Below, piece by piece: positions 1 through 8,883 of a stretch of 54,613 bases of DNA. The position numbers were made by a program, and so were the translations under genes. How positions within the stretch are numbered: the stretch's first letter is position 1; each line of letters opens with the position of its first letter. Source of the DNA: Thermus thermamylovorans (GTDB lineage: Bacteria > Deinococcota > Deinococci > Deinococcales > Thermaceae); NCBI RefSeq assembly GCF_004307015.1, contig NZ_SIJL01000007.1, forward strand, positions 61,451 to 116,063, in the 5' to 3' direction. The notes under the pieces were generated by a model. It was not told where the DNA came from and did not search any database. It saw nothing but the letters and a program-made list of their open reading frames with translations.

Positions 1-432
1 TCCGGAGAGGCGGCTCGGCAGGTGGGAGGCCCGCTCCCCCAGGCCCACCTCCCGCAAAAGCTCCAAGGCCCGCTCCCGCCTGGCCTTGGGAGGCACCCCC
101 GCGAGGAGGAGGGGGAAGGCCACGTTCTCCCAGGCGGTGAGGGTGGGGATCAGGTTCCACTGCTGGAAGACGAAGCCCATGTGCTTGAGGCGTACCCCTG
201 CCCGCTCGTCCTCGGGGAGGCGGTGGAGGGCCACCTCCCCCAGGAAGACCCCGCCCTCCGTGGGCAGGTCGAAGCCCGCGAGGAGATTGAGCAGGGTGGT
301 CTTGCCGCTCCCCGAGGGGCCCACCACCGCGGTGGCCCCTTGGGGGAAGGCGTAGGTAAAGCCCAGCAGGGCCACCACCTCCTTCTCCCCCTGGCGGTAG
401 CGCTTGGTGAGGTTTTCTGCCCGCAGGACCAT
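1..432 (-). CDS. ABC transporter ATP-binding protein (MacB/LolD type), 3' end outside window
   Basis: Reading down from an ATG at 432-430 gives 144 codons with no stop, so the gene runs off the left edge. The translation has the Walker A motif GPSGSGKT at residues 38-45 and a Q-loop ([16 protein letters not shown]). It ends with LSG, where the LSGGQ signature begins, so Walker B and the H-loop lie outside. The Q-loop and its surroundings are typical of the LolD/MacB/FtsE group, which energises FtsX-fold permeases that move lipoproteins, peptides or drugs from the membrane. The start lies 2 nt after the stop of the permease gene at 435, so the two form an operon and presumably one exporter. 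The substrate is not visible. Confidence 0.93.
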   Translation of the reverse strand, partial: MVLRAENLTKRYRQGEKEVVALLGFTYAFPQGATAVVGPSGSGKTTLLNLLAGFDLPTEGGVFLGEVALHRLPEDERAGVRLKHMGFVFQQWNLIPTLTAWENVAFPLLLAGVPPKARRERALELLREVGLGERASHLPSRLSG

Positions 433-434
433 CC

Positions 435-1577
435 TCACACCCTTCCCAAGGCCTCCACCACCGGAAGGCGGCTGGCGTTGTAGGCGGGCAGGAGGCCCGC
501 GGAAAGGCCCAGGCCCAGGGCCACCAGGAGGGCGAAGAGGGAAAGCCTCAGGGTCACCGCGGAAAGGGCCAGGCCCACCTCGCCCAGGGTGTAGAGGTTG
601 ATGAGGTGGGAGACCACCCCCCCCAGGGCCAGCCCCCCCAGGCCCCCCAGGAGGGCCAGGAGGAGGGCCTCCAGGACCACCAGCCGGAAGATGAAGCCCC
701 GCCTGGCCCCCAGGGCCCGCATGACCCCGAACTCCCGGGTGCGCTCGTAAACGGACATCATGACGGTGTTGGCCACCAGGAGCCCCCCCACGATGAGGGC
801 CACCAGGCTGATGCCGAAGCGCACCAGGTCGCTGATGCGCAAGGCGCGCTCGGCAAAGCGCATCACGTCCCCCGTGGTCTGGGCCCGGAGCCCGGGGACG
901 GCGGCCTCCAGGGCCTGCGCCACCTCCTCGGCCTTTTGCTCCGGGGAGAGGGCTACCAGGACGGCGCTGTAGTTCTCGGTGCCCAGCACCTCCTGCAGGG
1001 GTGCGAGGGGCACGAAGATCAGGTTGTCCGCCAGACCCCCGCTTTCCCCCAGGATCCCCTCCACCCTGAGCTCCACCCGGGGGGAGAGGCGCAAGGGGTG
1101 CCCCAAGGCCAGCTCCGCCCGCCGGGCCAGAAGCCCCCCCACCACCGCTCCCCCCTCCGTGGGCGTCCCCCTCCCCTCCCGGGCCTCCACCCCGGGGTAG
1201 AGGAGGTCGGGGCCCACCCCCGGGGGCAGGCCTTGGAAAAAGAAGCTGGTGCGGGGGTCAAACCCTCCCCGGGCCAGGAAGAGGGTGGGGACCAGGGCCC
1301 GCACCCCTAAGGCCTTCCCCGCCTCCTCTAGGGCCCGGACCTGATCGGGGGTGATCTCGGGGTAGGCCCCGAAGGCCAGGCCCTCCGTGCCTTCGGGCAC
1401 CACCTGGATGGCGGGGCCCACCCGGGAGAGCTCCTGGGCCAGGGAGCGCCGCAGGCCCTCCCCGAAGGAGAGGAAGAGGACCATGCTGGTGGTGGCGATG
1501 AGGACCCCCAGGAGGGTGAGGAGGCTGCGCACGGGGCGGGCCAGGAGGTTGCGCAGAACCAGGCGCAGGATCTCCAC
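435..1577 (-). CDS. ABC transporter permease, FtsX/MacB family
   Basis: About 380 aa. The N-terminal helix ([22 protein letters not shown]) is followed by a periplasmic domain of about 200 residues (MacB_PCD type) and three C-terminal helices (near [36 protein letters not shown]). The [14 protein letters not shown] stretch is the usual cytoplasmic coupling segment of FtsX-domain permeases. I place the start at a GTG at 1577 because a TAAGCT box ends 7 nt before it and the protein then begins with a normal membrane anchor. An upstream in-frame start at 1688 would add 37 proline-rich residues with no family support. It is paired with the downstream ATPase as an exporter of unknown substrate. 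Confidence 0.88.
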   Translation of the reverse strand: MEILRLVLRNLLARPVRSLLTLLGVLIATTSMVLFLSFGEGLRRSLAQELSRVGPAIQVVPEGTEGLAFGAYPEITPDQVRALEEAGKALGVRALVPTLFLARGGFDPRTSFFFQGLPPGVGPDLLYPGVEAREGRGTPTEGGAVVGGLLARRAELALGHPLRLSPRVELRVEGILGESGGLADNLIFVPLAPLQEVLGTENYSAVLVALSPEQKAEEVAQALEAAVPGLRAQTTGDVMRFAERALRISDLVRFGISLVALIVGGLLVANTVMMSVYERTREFGVMRALGARRGFIFRLVVLEALLLALLGGLGGLALGGVVSHLINLYTLGEVGLALSAVTLRLSLFALLVALGLGLSAGLLPAYNASRLPVVEALGRV

Positions 1578-1584
1578 GCCTCCA

Positions 1585-1590
1585 AGCTTA
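1585..1590 (-). promoter_or_regulatory. -10 box TAAGCT, leaderless promoter of the exporter operon
   Basis: The minus strand reads TAAGCT, then 7 nt, then the GTG at 1577. This matches the TANNNT-N6-8-start layout seen throughout the window. A GGAGG lies in the spacer but too close to the GTG to act as a normal ribosome binding site. Confidence 0.55.
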
Positions 1591-1727
1591 CCCTCTAGGG
1601 GTGGACCGGGTGTGGGAAGGGCTACGAGGTTGGCCTCGCCCGGGACCATGCCTCCCCTCGGGAGGCCCTGAAGGGGCGGTGGCCGCACCCCTTCCCCTCC
1701 CAGGGGCTTCCGGGGGCGGGAAAGGGC

Positions 1728-2003
1728 TCAGAGGAGCCTTTCCACGAAGCGGGTCTCGATCTCCTCTATGTACTGGCGGGGGTCCACCTTCCTCCTCTCG
1801 GGGTGGTCGTAGTAGGCCTTCTCCGCCTCGGCGAAGCGCTCGTGCTCCACGAACCAGAGGAAGTCCCGCTCCGAGAGCCAGTAGGCCCCCAGCACCCGAA
1901 AGCCCAGGGCCTGGCGCAAGGGCACGATGACCTCCAGGAAGACCTTCTGGAATGCCTCCTTGGCCCCTTCCTTCAAGCGGTAGCGGCGCATCTCCACGGC
2001 CAT
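1728..2003 (-). CDS. NIPSNAP-like small protein
   Basis: This is a 91-aa single-domain protein, MAVEMRRYRLKEGAKEAF at the N-terminus. The layout fits the ferredoxin-like NIPSNAP/dimeric alpha-beta barrel fold: a first strand (EMRRYRLK), a helix with repeated A/E/F, a central strand (GFRVLGAYWLSERDFLWFVEH), then a helix and a C-terminal arm. Members are small dimeric proteins of poorly known function. No catalytic residues can be assigned. It is transcribed divergently from alaS with only 23 bp between the start codons. Family assignment is by pattern and is moderately secure. Confidence 0.7.
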   Translation of the reverse strand: MAVEMRRYRLKEGAKEAFQKVFLEVIVPLRQALGFRVLGAYWLSERDFLWFVEHERFAEAEKAYYDHPERRKVDPRQYIEEIETRFVERLL

Positions 2004-2009
2004 GGCCTC

Positions 2010-2019
2010 ATCCTATAAT
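2010..2019. promoter_or_regulatory. Overlapping divergent -10 boxes for the NIPSNAP-like gene and alaS
   Basis: On the plus strand TATAAT (2014-2019) lies 7 nt before the alaS ATG at 2027. On the minus strand TAGGAT (2015-2010) lies 6 nt before the ATG at 2003. The hexamers share two base pairs, so both polymerases cannot be bound at once and both transcripts would be leaderless or nearly so. Confidence 0.7.
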
Positions 2020-2026
2020 CAGAGGC

Positions 2027-4675
2027 ATGCGCACGGCGGAGATCCGCGAGAAGTACCTCGCCTTCTTCGAGGAGAAGGGGCACCTGCGCCTCCCCTCCTT
2101 CAGCCTGGTCCCTGAAAACGACCCCTCCCTCCTCTTCACCTCCGCGGGGATGGCCCCCTTAAAGCCCTACTTCCTGGGGGCCAGGCCCCTCTTCGGGGGG
2201 CGGGAGTGGCGGCGGGTGGTCACCTGCCAGGAGTGCCTCCGGGTGGGGGACATCGAGAACGTGGGTCGCACGGGGCGGCACAACACCTACTTCGAGATGC
2301 TGGGCAACTTCTCCTTCGGGGATTACTTCAAGAAGGAGGCCATCCTCTGGGCCTGGGAGTTCCTCACCTCTCCCCAGTGGCTGGGCCTGGACCCTGGGCG
2401 CCTCTGGGTCACGGTCTACGAGGACGACGACGAGGCCTACGCCCTCTGGCGGGACCTGGTGGGGGTGCCGGAGGAGAGGATCGGCCGCTTCGGGGAGGAC
2501 GAGAACTACTGGCCGGGCGGGGCCATCACCCACGGGCCCAACGGGCCCTCGGGCCCTTGCTCGGAGATCTTCTACGACCGGGGGCCCGCCTTCGGCACCC
2601 CGGACGAAACGGGCCCCAACACGGGGAGCGGGGACCGCTTCGTGGAGATCTGGAACCTGGTCTTCACCCAGTACGACCGCCAGGGCCCCATCCCCGGCCC
2701 CGGCATCCTCAAGCCCCTGCCCCAGAAGAACATCGACACCGGCATGGGCCTCTACCGGGTGGCGGCCATCCTGCAGGGGGTGGAGGACTTCTACCGCACG
2801 GACACCTTCTACCCCCTCATCGAGCGGGTGGCCCTCCTTAGCGGCAAGCCCTACGAGGGCAAGGCTTCCGTGAGCCACCGGGTGATCGCCGACCACATCC
2901 GGGCGGTGGTGGCGGCCCTCGCCGACGGGGTGGTCTTCGCCAATACCGGACGGGGCTACGTGGTGCGCCGCCTCCTGAGGCGGGCCCTCAGGCACGGCTA
3001 CCTCCTGGGCCTCCAGGAGCCCTTCCTCCACCGCCTGGCCCCCTTGGTGGCCGAGGCCCTGGGGGACTTCTACCCCGAGATGCGGGAGAACCTGCCCGCG
3101 GTGGAAAGGCAGATCGGGCTGGAGGAAGAGCGCTTCCTGGAGACCCTGGAGGGGGGGCTTAGGCGGCTCGATGCCCTGCTTTCGGGCCTTAAGCCCGGGG
3201 AGGTGCTTCCGGGGCAGGAGGCCTTCCGCCTCTACGACACCTACGGCTTTCCCCTGGACCTCACGGTGGAGATCGCCGCCGAGCGGGGGTTTGGGGTGGA
3301 CACGGAGGGCTTTGAGCGGGCCATGGAGGCGCAGCAGGAGCGCTCCCGGGCGGCCATGGCCTTCGAGCGGGAGATCTTCAAGCGGAGCGCCCAGGTGCTG
3401 GAGGAGCTCTACGCCGAGCGGGGGGCCACGGAGTTTTTGGGCTACGGGGCCCTCGAGGCGGAGGGCACCGTGCTCGCCCTCCTGGCCGGGGACCAGAGCC
3501 TCTCCGAGGCCGGTCCCGGCACCGAGGCCCAGGTGGTCCTGGACCGGACCCCCTTCTACGCGGAAGGGGGCGGCCAGATCGGGGACTTCGGCTTCCTGGA
3601 GTGGCCCTCGGGCCGGGCCCGGGTGGAGACCACCCAGAAGACGGAGCAGGGCCTCTTCCTGCACCGGGCCCGGGTGGAGGAGGGCATCCTGCGGGTGGGG
3701 GAAAGGGTGCGGGCGGTGGTGGACCCCGCCCGCCGGGACACGGAGCGCCACCACACCGCCACCCACCTCCTGCACGCCGCCCTGCGGGCGGTCCTCGGCC
3801 CCCACGTGCGCCAGGCGGGAAGCCTGGTGGCCCCCGACCGCCTGCGTTTCGACTTCACCCACCCCGAGGCCCTCACCCCGGAGGAACTGGAGCGCATAGA
3901 GCTTTTGGTGAACCGCTGGATCCTGGCGGACTTCCCCGTCACCTGGCGCTACATGCCCCTGGAGGAGGCCAGGCGGGAAGGGGCCATGGCCCTCTTCGGG
4001 GAGAAGTACGGGGAGGTGGTCCGGGTGGTGCGGGTGGAGGGAGGCCCCCTGCCGGGGCTGGAGTCCAAGGAGCTCTGCGGGGGCACCCACGTGCGGCGCA
4101 CGGGGGAGATCGGGGCCTTCCTCATCCAGAAGGAGGAGGCGGTCTCCGCAGGGGTGCGGCGCCTCGAGGCGGTGGCCGGGGAATGGGCCATCCGCTTTGC
4201 CCGGGGGAGCCTGAACCGCCTCAAGGCCCTGGCCGAGCGGCTTTCCGTGGGGGAGGCCGCCCTGGAAGAGCGCCTGGAGAAGCTCCTCCAGGAGCTCCGT
4301 GCCAGGGAGAAGGAGGTGGAAAGCCTCAAGGCCCGCCTGGTGCAGGCGGAGCTCAAGGGGGAGGTGGCCCTCCTGGAGAAGGGCGGCCTCCGCTACGGGG
4401 TGGTGGAGCTTTCCGGGGTGGACCCGGCCGCCCTGCGCCAGGCGGCGGACGACCTGGTGCAGAGGGGGGCGGACGTGGCCCTGGTCACGAGCGGCGGCCA
4501 GGCGGTGCTGAAGCTCTCCCCGAGGGCCCAGGAGGGGGGCCTCGAGGCCGGGGCCCTCTTCCGCGCCCTCGCCGCGCGGTCGGGGGGGCGGGGGGGTGGG
4601 AAGGGGGCCCTGGCCCAGGGGGCGGGCCTGGACCCGGAGCGGGCCCGGAAGGCCCTGCCGGAGCTCCTCCCGTGA
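2027..4675 (+). CDS. alaS: Alanine--tRNA ligase
   Basis: 882 aa, full length for bacterial AlaRS. It charges tRNA-Ala in the cytoplasm. The class II catalytic core is N-terminal (MRTAEIREKYLAFFEEKGH, then LLFTSAGMAPLKPYFLG and RVVTCQECLRVGDIENVG). The editing domain carries the HHTATHLLHAALR zinc motif near the middle and CGGTH further on. A C-Ala domain with coiled coil and a Gly-rich segment (RSGGRGGGKGALAQGAG) ends the protein. The ATG at 2027 is chosen because the conserved N-terminus starts there and a TATAAT box lies 7 nt upstream. An earlier in-frame start would add 25 unrelated residues. Confidence 0.98.
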   Translation: MRTAEIREKYLAFFEEKGHLRLPSFSLVPENDPSLLFTSAGMAPLKPYFLGARPLFGGREWRRVVTCQECLRVGDIENVGRTGRHNTYFEMLGNFSFGDYFKKEAILWAWEFLTSPQWLGLDPGRLWVTVYEDDDEAYALWRDLVGVPEERIGRFGEDENYWPGGAITHGPNGPSGPCSEIFYDRGPAFGTPDETGPNTGSGDRFVEIWNLVFTQYDRQGPIPGPGILKPLPQKNIDTGMGLYRVAAILQGVEDFYRTDTFYPLIERVALLSGKPYEGKASVSHRVIADHIRAVVAALADGVVFANTGRGYVVRRLLRRALRHGYLLGLQEPFLHRLAPLVAEALGDFYPEMRENLPAVERQIGLEEERFLETLEGGLRRLDALLSGLKPGEVLPGQEAFRLYDTYGFPLDLTVEIAAERGFGVDTEGFERAMEAQQERSRAAMAFEREIFKRSAQVLEELYAERGATEFLGYGALEAEGTVLALLAGDQSLSEAGPGTEAQVVLDRTPFYAEGGGQIGDFGFLEWPSGRARVETTQKTEQGLFLHRARVEEGILRVGERVRAVVDPARRDTERHHTATHLLHAALRAVLGPHVRQAGSLVAPDRLRFDFTHPEALTPEELERIELLVNRWILADFPVTWRYMPLEEARREGAMALFGEKYGEVVRVVRVEGGPLPGLESKELCGGTHVRRTGEIGAFLIQKEEAVSAGVRRLEAVAGEWAIRFARGSLNRLKALAERLSVGEAALEERLEKLLQELRAREKEVESLKARLVQAELKGEVALLEKGGLRYGVVELSGVDPAALRQAADDLVQRGADVALVTSGGQAVLKLSPRAQEGGLEAGALFRALAARSGGRGGGKGALAQGAGLDPERARKALPELLP

Positions 4676-4697
4676 GGCCGCCCCCGGGGTCTTCGGG

Positions 4698-4703
4698 TAA
4701 AAT
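4698..4703 (+). promoter_or_regulatory. -10 box TAAAAT, leaderless promoter
   Basis: TAAAAT is followed by 6 nt (GGCCTC) and the ATG at 4710. It lies in the 34-nt gap after alaS, so the membrane protein-ruvX-mltG group can be transcribed separately from alaS. Confidence 0.6.
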
Positions 4704-4709
4704 GGCCTC

Positions 4710-5399
4710 ATGGCGCTTGCCTTCAGCCTCCTCGCTGCGGCCCTTTCCTGGGCCCTCTTCGCCCTCCTCTTCGGGCGCTACCGCAGGCGGCCCTCTTGGC
4801 ACAACGCCTTCTACGCCCTGGGTCTTCTCCTCTTCGCCCTGGCGGTTTCCGCGGAGCTTTTGGCCAAGCTCCTAGGGGCCTGGAACCCCTTCCTCTACCG
4901 CCTCTGGTACCTGGCCGGGGCCATGCACGGGGTGACCTTCCTGGGCCTGGGGAGCCTGGCCCTCCTGAACCCCAGGGCGGCCAAGGGGCTCCTCCTCTTC
5001 CTCCTCCCCCTCATTCTCTACGGCCTCTTCCTGGTGGCCTGGGCCCCCCTGGACTTCGCCCGCCTTCCCGCCCCCTACACCCCCTCGGGGGCGGCTTTCC
5101 CCGACCCCAGCCTCACCTCCCCCCGGCTCTGGACCCTTCCCTTCAACCTCATCGGCACCGCCCTCCTGGCCGGAGTGGCCCTCTACTCCACCCTCCTCTT
5201 CTGGCGGAGAAACCCCCTCAGGGCCCAGGGCACGGCCCTCATCTTCCTGGCGGCCCTGGTCCTGGCCTCCACCAGCACCCTGAACCGCTTCGGGGTGGTG
5301 GGCCTCGAGGAGATGGGGCGGGCCTTCGGGGTAGCCCTCCTCTACCTGGGGGTGGCCGTGGCGGACCGCAGCGCGGCCTATGCGGGTGGGCGCGCTTGA
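4710..5399 (+). CDS. Seven-helix membrane protein of unknown function
   Basis: 229 aa with about seven hydrophobic segments. The first is [21 protein letters not shown], followed by short charged turns such as [12 protein letters not shown] Pro-rich extracytoplasmic loop ([21 protein letters not shown]) lies between helices 4 and 5. I do not recognise a named family; no conserved catalytic motif is visible. It overlaps ruvX by 20 nt, so the two are probably translationally coupled, but the function of ruvX does not predict a membrane role. Expression and coding character are convincing because the frame is used throughout with Thermus codon bias. Confidence 0.8.
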   Translation: MALAFSLLAAALSWALFALLFGRYRRRPSWHNAFYALGLLLFALAVSAELLAKLLGAWNPFLYRLWYLAGAMHGVTFLGLGSLALLNPRAAKGLLLFLLPLILYGLFLVAWAPLDFARLPAPYTPSGAAFPDPSLTSPRLWTLPFNLIGTALLAGVALYSTLLFWRRNPLRAQGTALIFLAALVLASTSTLNRFGVVGLEEMGRAFGVALLYLGVAVADRSAAYAGGRA

Positions 5400-5787
5400 C
5401 GTGGGGGAGGCCCGGATCGGCCTGGCGGTGGGGGAGGAGGGAAGCCCCTTCGCCTTCGGCCGGGGCTACCTGGTGCGCAAGGGGCTTTCGGCGGACGTGG
5501 AGGCCCTCCTGGACTTCGTGCGCCGTGAGGGCCTCGCCAAGCTGGTGGTGGGCTTCCCCCTGCGCACCGACCTGAAGGAGAGCGCCCAGGCCCAGCGGGT
5601 GCTCCCCCTGGTGGAGGCCCTTAGGGCAAGAGGGCTCGAGGTGGAGCTTTTGGACGAGCGCTACACCACCAAGGCCGCCTGGGAGCGCCTCCGCCAGGCC
5701 CCCAAAAGGGTGCGCCAGGAAAAGGGCAAGCTGGACGAGATGAGCGCGGTGATCCTGCTGGAGGGCTACCTTGCCCGAGGGCTCTAG
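5380..5787 (+). CDS. ruvX: Putative pre-16S rRNA nuclease, YqgF/RuvX family
   Basis: 135 aa, normal for the family. It has the RNase H-like fold of YqgF: the first acidic motif is in [15 protein letters not shown] (residues 4-18), the second region is [10 protein letters not shown], and the third is [11 protein letters not shown] with a C-terminal [14 protein letters not shown] helix. The family matures the 5' end of 16S rRNA and was earlier called a Holliday junction resolvase; which role holds here is not shown. It overlaps the gene before it by 20 nt and mltG after it by 17 nt. The ruvX-mltG neighbourhood is common in bacteria. Confidence 0.92.
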   Translation: MRVGALDVGEARIGLAVGEEGSPFAFGRGYLVRKGLSADVEALLDFVRREGLAKLVVGFPLRTDLKESAQAQRVLPLVEALRARGLEVELLDERYTTKAAWERLRQAPKRVRQEKGKLDEMSAVILLEGYLARGL

Positions 5788-6784
5788 GAAGTGGCTCCTG
5801 CGGGGGGTGGTGGTCTTTTTCCTCACCTTCGCCCTCCTCCTCTCCTACGCCCTCTGGCTTCTAGGGCCCACGGGAGCCGAGGCCCTGGTGCGCATCCCCC
5901 GCGGGGCCACGGGGGCCGAGGCCGCCCGCCTCCTGGAGGAGGCCGGCCTCTTGCGTTCCGCCTACCTCTTCACCGTCTACCTGCGCTTCTCCGGCCAGGC
6001 CAGGAGGCTTGTGCCCGGGGTCTACCGGCTCAGGGGGGAAGGGGCTTTCCGCCTGGCCCGGGCCCTCACCGGAGGGCAGAGGCCCCTCACCCTCACCCTC
6101 ACCTTCCCCGAGGGGGAGCGGGCGGTGGACTACGCCCAAAGGCTTTCCCAGGTGGGGCTGGACGGGGAGGGGTTCTTGCGCCTGGTGAGGAACCCCGCTT
6201 CCTTGCGTCCCCCCTATGTGGAGGGGGATACCCTAGAGGGGTATCTTTTCCCCGCCACCTACACCTTCGACCTGCTGGCGGAGCCGGAGGAGGTGGTGCG
6301 GGCCATGCTCCGCCGCTTCGAGCAGGAGCTCACCCCCCCGGTGCGGAGGCTTTTGGAGGAGAGGGGGCTTTCCGTTCACGCCTGGGTTACCCTGGCTTCC
6401 ATCGTCCAGGCGGAGACGGGGGACCCCTGGGAGATGGCCAGGGTCGCCGGGGTCTTCCTAAACCGGCTGGAACGGGGCATGCCCCTCCAGGCCGATCCCA
6501 CCGTGGCCTACGCCCTGGGCAAGCGCCTGCCCGAGCTCTCCCGGACCGCCGGGGACTTTGCCGTGGACTCCCCCTACAACACTTACCGCTACGGGGGCCT
6601 CCCCCCGGGGCCCATCGGCAACCCGGGGCAGGAGGCGCTGCTGGCGGTCCTGAACCCGGTGCGCACCGACGAGGAAGGCCGGCCTTACCTGTTTTTCTTC
6701 CACGCTCGGGGCAGGCTTTTCCTCAACCTGGACTTCGAGGGCCACCTGCGGGACCTGGCCCGCTACCGTTACTCCCCCCCGTGA
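5771..6784 (+). CDS. mltG: Endolytic murein transglycosylase MltG
   Basis: 337 aa, YceG/MltG family. It cleaves nascent peptidoglycan strands at the inner membrane and sets glycan length. An N-terminal anchor ([23 protein letters not shown]) is followed by a LysM-like domain ([23 protein letters not shown]). The catalytic domain has the signature [24 protein letters not shown] with the catalytic Glu at about residue 215, and [18 protein letters not shown]. The TTG start at 5771 is preceded by a GGAGGG 5-6 nt upstream and lies inside ruvX. The 3' end overlaps the convergent permease gene by 16 bp. Confidence 0.95.
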   Translation: MPEGSRKWLLRGVVVFFLTFALLLSYALWLLGPTGAEALVRIPRGATGAEAARLLEEAGLLRSAYLFTVYLRFSGQARRLVPGVYRLRGEGAFRLARALTGGQRPLTLTLTFPEGERAVDYAQRLSQVGLDGEGFLRLVRNPASLRPPYVEGDTLEGYLFPATYTFDLLAEPEEVVRAMLRRFEQELTPPVRRLLEERGLSVHAWVTLASIVQAETGDPWEMARVAGVFLNRLERGMPLQADPTVAYALGKRLPELSRTAGDFAVDSPYNTYRYGGLPPGPIGNPGQEALLAVLNPVRTDEEGRPYLFFFHARGRLFLNLDFEGHLRDLARYRYSPP

Positions 6785-7608
6785 CGGAGGAGCCGCAGCT
6801 GGGCGTAGGCGAAGAGGAGGGTGAGGAGGAGGATGACCACGGTGATGGCGGCGGCGTAGCCCAGGCGGAAGTTCTCGAAGCCGGCCTCGTACAGGTAGTA
6901 GCCCAAGACCCTCGTGGCCCCGTAAGGCCCGCCCCGGGTGAGGAGGAAGACCGCGGCGTAGGACTGCAGGGAGAGGATGGTACCCACCACCAGCAGGAAG
7001 GCCACCGCCGGGCGCATGAGGGGAAGCACCACGTACCGGAAGGCCTCAAAGGGCCCCGCCCCGTCCACGTAGGCCGCCTCCAACAGGGTTTTGGGGATGG
7101 CCTTGAGCCGGGCCGAGGCCACCAGGACCCCGTAGCCCAGGTGCCGCCACAGGGTGAAGAGGACGACCATGAGGAGGGCCCAGAACCCCTCCCGGTCCCA
7201 GGGGGGGATGGGGAGGAACTGGGCCAGGGCCCCGTACTCCGGGGTGAAGAGGGTGTACCAGGAGAGGGTGGCCCCCCCCAGGGTGACGAGGCCCGGGAGG
7301 AAGAGGAGGCCCTTGGCCAGGCGCTCGTAGGGGGCTCCCTCTAAGGCCACGGCCAGGGCCAAGGAAAGGCCCACGAAGAGGGGGAGGGCCAGGAGCATGA
7401 ACTTTAGGGTCACCCAGAGGCTTCCCCAAAAGGCAGGGTCCTGGAGGAGGTTTTGGTAGTTCTCCAGGCCCACGGGGGTGGGGTCGGCGAGCCCGGACCA
7501 GTCCCAGGTGGAGAAGCGCAGGACGTCCAAGAAGGGGTAGAGGACGAAGAGGAAGAGGCTCCCTAGGGCCGGCAGGGAGAGGAGGATCAGGGGGGCTTTC
7601 CGGCCCAT
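6769..7608 (-). CDS. ABC sugar transporter permease subunit (MalF/UgpA type), orphan
   Basis: 279 aa with six predicted membrane helices. The binding-protein-dependent permease EAA loop is EAAYVDGAGPFEAFRYVVLPLMRP near residues 185-207, which contacts the ATPase. The family usually works as a heterodimer with a MalG/UgpE-type permease, a solute-binding protein and an ATPase. None of these lies beside it: the upstream gene is a small exported protein and the downstream gene is mltG on the other strand. Partners must be encoded elsewhere if the protein works. There is no clear ribosome binding site; it starts 21 nt after the preceding stop and is probably co-transcribed. The substrate cannot be assigned. 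Confidence 0.85.
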   Translation of the reverse strand: MGRKAPLILLSLPALGSLFLFVLYPFLDVLRFSTWDWSGLADPTPVGLENYQNLLQDPAFWGSLWVTLKFMLLALPLFVGLSLALAVALEGAPYERLAKGLLFLPGLVTLGGATLSWYTLFTPEYGALAQFLPIPPWDREGFWALLMVVLFTLWRHLGYGVLVASARLKAIPKTLLEAAYVDGAGPFEAFRYVVLPLMRPAVAFLLVVGTILSLQSYAAVFLLTRGGPYGATRVLGYYLYEAGFENFRLGYAAAITVVILLLTLLFAYAQLRLLRHGGE

Positions 7609-7629
7609 GGGTGGGGTGGGGCTGGTCCG

Positions 7630-8121
7630 CTACCAGAGGTAGAGGAGGGTGAGGAGGAAGGGGTAGCGGTCGGAGGCGGAGGCTTCCAGGGCCAGGGGTT
7701 CCAGGTAGAGCCTGAAGCCCACCCCCCAGGCCAGGTGGAAGCCCCCCTGGTACCCCAGGCCCAGGCTCCCGGAGAGGGCCCCGCCGGGGATCTCCAGGCT
7801 CACCAGGGGGCCCAGGTGGGCCCCAAAGGGGTAGCGCAGGTCCAGGCCCAGGCCCAAGGAGGTGTAGAGGTCCATGAGGACCAGGCCGGGGAAGAGGTTG
7901 GCCTTGAGGAGGGCGTAGACCTCGGGGCTAGGCGTGAGGAGCACCTGGGCGTCCAGGCCGGTGTCGATGCCCAGGGGGGCGAAGGGGAGGAGGAGGCTCC
8001 CCTGGAGGTAGACCCCCCGGTCGGGGGCGTAGCCGAGGCCCAGGGTGTTCTCCGGATAGGCGGGCATCTGGGCCAGGGAAAGGCCTGCCAGAAGGGCGAG
8101 GAGGGCAAGGGTCCGCCGCAT
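7630..8121 (-). CDS. Small exported protein, possibly an outer-membrane beta-barrel
   Basis: 163 aa. The N-terminus MRRTLALLALLAGLSLAQ is a clear Sec signal peptide with cleavage expected after about residue 17. The mature part alternates hydrophobic and small/polar residues in strand-length runs (TLGLGYAPDRGVYLQGSLLLPF, VSLEIPGGALSGSLGLGYQGGFHLAWGVGFRLYLEP) and ends LLTLLYLW. A barrel strand pattern with an aromatic C-terminus is typical of outer-membrane proteins, so this is my inference. No named family is recognised. The start ATG at 8121 follows a TATGAT box by 9 nt. Confidence 0.75.
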   Translation of the reverse strand: MRRTLALLALLAGLSLAQMPAYPENTLGLGYAPDRGVYLQGSLLLPFAPLGIDTGLDAQVLLTPSPEVYALLKANLFPGLVLMDLYTSLGLGLDLRYPFGAHLGPLVSLEIPGGALSGSLGLGYQGGFHLAWGVGFRLYLEPLALEASASDRYPFLLTLLYLW

Positions 8122-8130
8122 ATCCCCGCC

Positions 8131-8154
8131 ATCATAGCAGAGGTCCGCTAGGAT
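8131..8154. promoter_or_regulatory. Back-to-back divergent promoters
   Basis: Minus-strand TATGAT (8136-8131) lies 9 nt before the ATG at 8121. Plus-strand TAGGAT (8149-8154) lies 6 nt before the ATG at 8161. Only 12 bp separate the hexamers, so each promoter's -35 region falls on the other promoter's -10 region. Confidence 0.6.
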
Positions 8155-8160
8155 GGCGTC

Positions 8161-8874
8161 ATGGCCGTGCGGTTTTCCCTGGAAAGGGAAGACGGCCTCC
8201 GCCCGGTGGGGGAGGTTTCCCTCCTCATCCTGGTGGGCCTCACCGGGGTGGGGAAGAGCACCCTGGTGGCGGCCCTGGGCCTGCCCCGGCTTCCCGACCG
8301 CCGGGAGCTGGTGGACCTTTACGTCCTCCCCCGCTACGGGGCCAAGCCCCCCATCCCCCGGGAGGAGCGCTTCCAGCTCACCCGCCGCTTCCGGGAGGAG
8401 TTCCCCGGGGGAGTGGCGGAGGTCCTGGCCCGGGGGTACGCGGAAGCCCACCCCCTCCTCCTCTTCGACGGCCTCCGGGGGGAGCGGGAGGTGGCCTACG
8501 CCCTGGAGCACCTGCCCCGGGCGCTCTTCGTGGTCCTCCACGCCCGGGAGGCCACGAGGCTCAAGAGGCTCCTCTCCCGCCGGGACGCCTTCGACCGGGT
8601 GGCGCTTCGCCCGGAGGATCTGGCTCAGCTGAAGGCCCTGGCGAAAGGGGTTCTTTCCCCGGGGGAGCTGGAGGAGGCTTTGGCCCTGGCCCCTTGGGAA
8701 GAGGTCCTGGCCAAGCTCAAGATCGTGGCCGAGGAGGCGCGGAACTACGACCCTCTGGGCCCCTTGCGCCTCCTCGGGGGCCACCCCCGGGCCCTCGTGC
8801 TGGACGCGGAAGGGCTTTCCCCGGAGGAGGAGGCCTTGGCGGTGCGGGCCTTTTTGCGGGAACAGGGCCTCTAA
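8161..8874 (+). CDS. P-loop NTPase of unknown function
   Basis: 237 aa. A Walker A motif GLTGVGKST sits at residues 26-34 after a short beta strand (LLILVGL). LLLFDGLRGEREVAYAL near residue 100 looks like a Walker B region, followed by FVVLHAREATRLKRLLSRRDAFDR, which resembles the LID/Arg-rich segment of small-molecule kinases. This suggests a nucleoside- or gluconate-kinase-like fold, but I cannot name the substrate. It is transcribed divergently from the exported protein and lies 9 nt before the epimerase gene, whose promoter overlaps its stop codon. Confidence 0.7.
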   Translation: MAVRFSLEREDGLRPVGEVSLLILVGLTGVGKSTLVAALGLPRLPDRRELVDLYVLPRYGAKPPIPREERFQLTRRFREEFPGGVAEVLARGYAEAHPLLLFDGLRGEREVAYALEHLPRALFVVLHAREATRLKRLLSRRDAFDRVALRPEDLAQLKALAKGVLSPGELEEALALAPWEEVLAKLKIVAEEARNYDPLGPLRLLGGHPRALVLDAEGLSPEEEALAVRAFLREQGL

Positions 8875-8877
8875 AAT
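8872..8877 (+). promoter_or_regulatory. -10 box TAAAAT overlapping a stop codon
   Basis: TAAAAT begins with the TAA stop of the P-loop gene, then 6 nt lead to the ATG at 8884. A leaderless transcript of the epimerase gene is expected. Confidence 0.6.
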
Positions 8878-8883
8878 GGCCCT

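Noticed and set aside
2159-4711. An open frame of 850 codons antisense to alaS
   Set aside because: Same cause. It shows no family motif and covers a certain gene.
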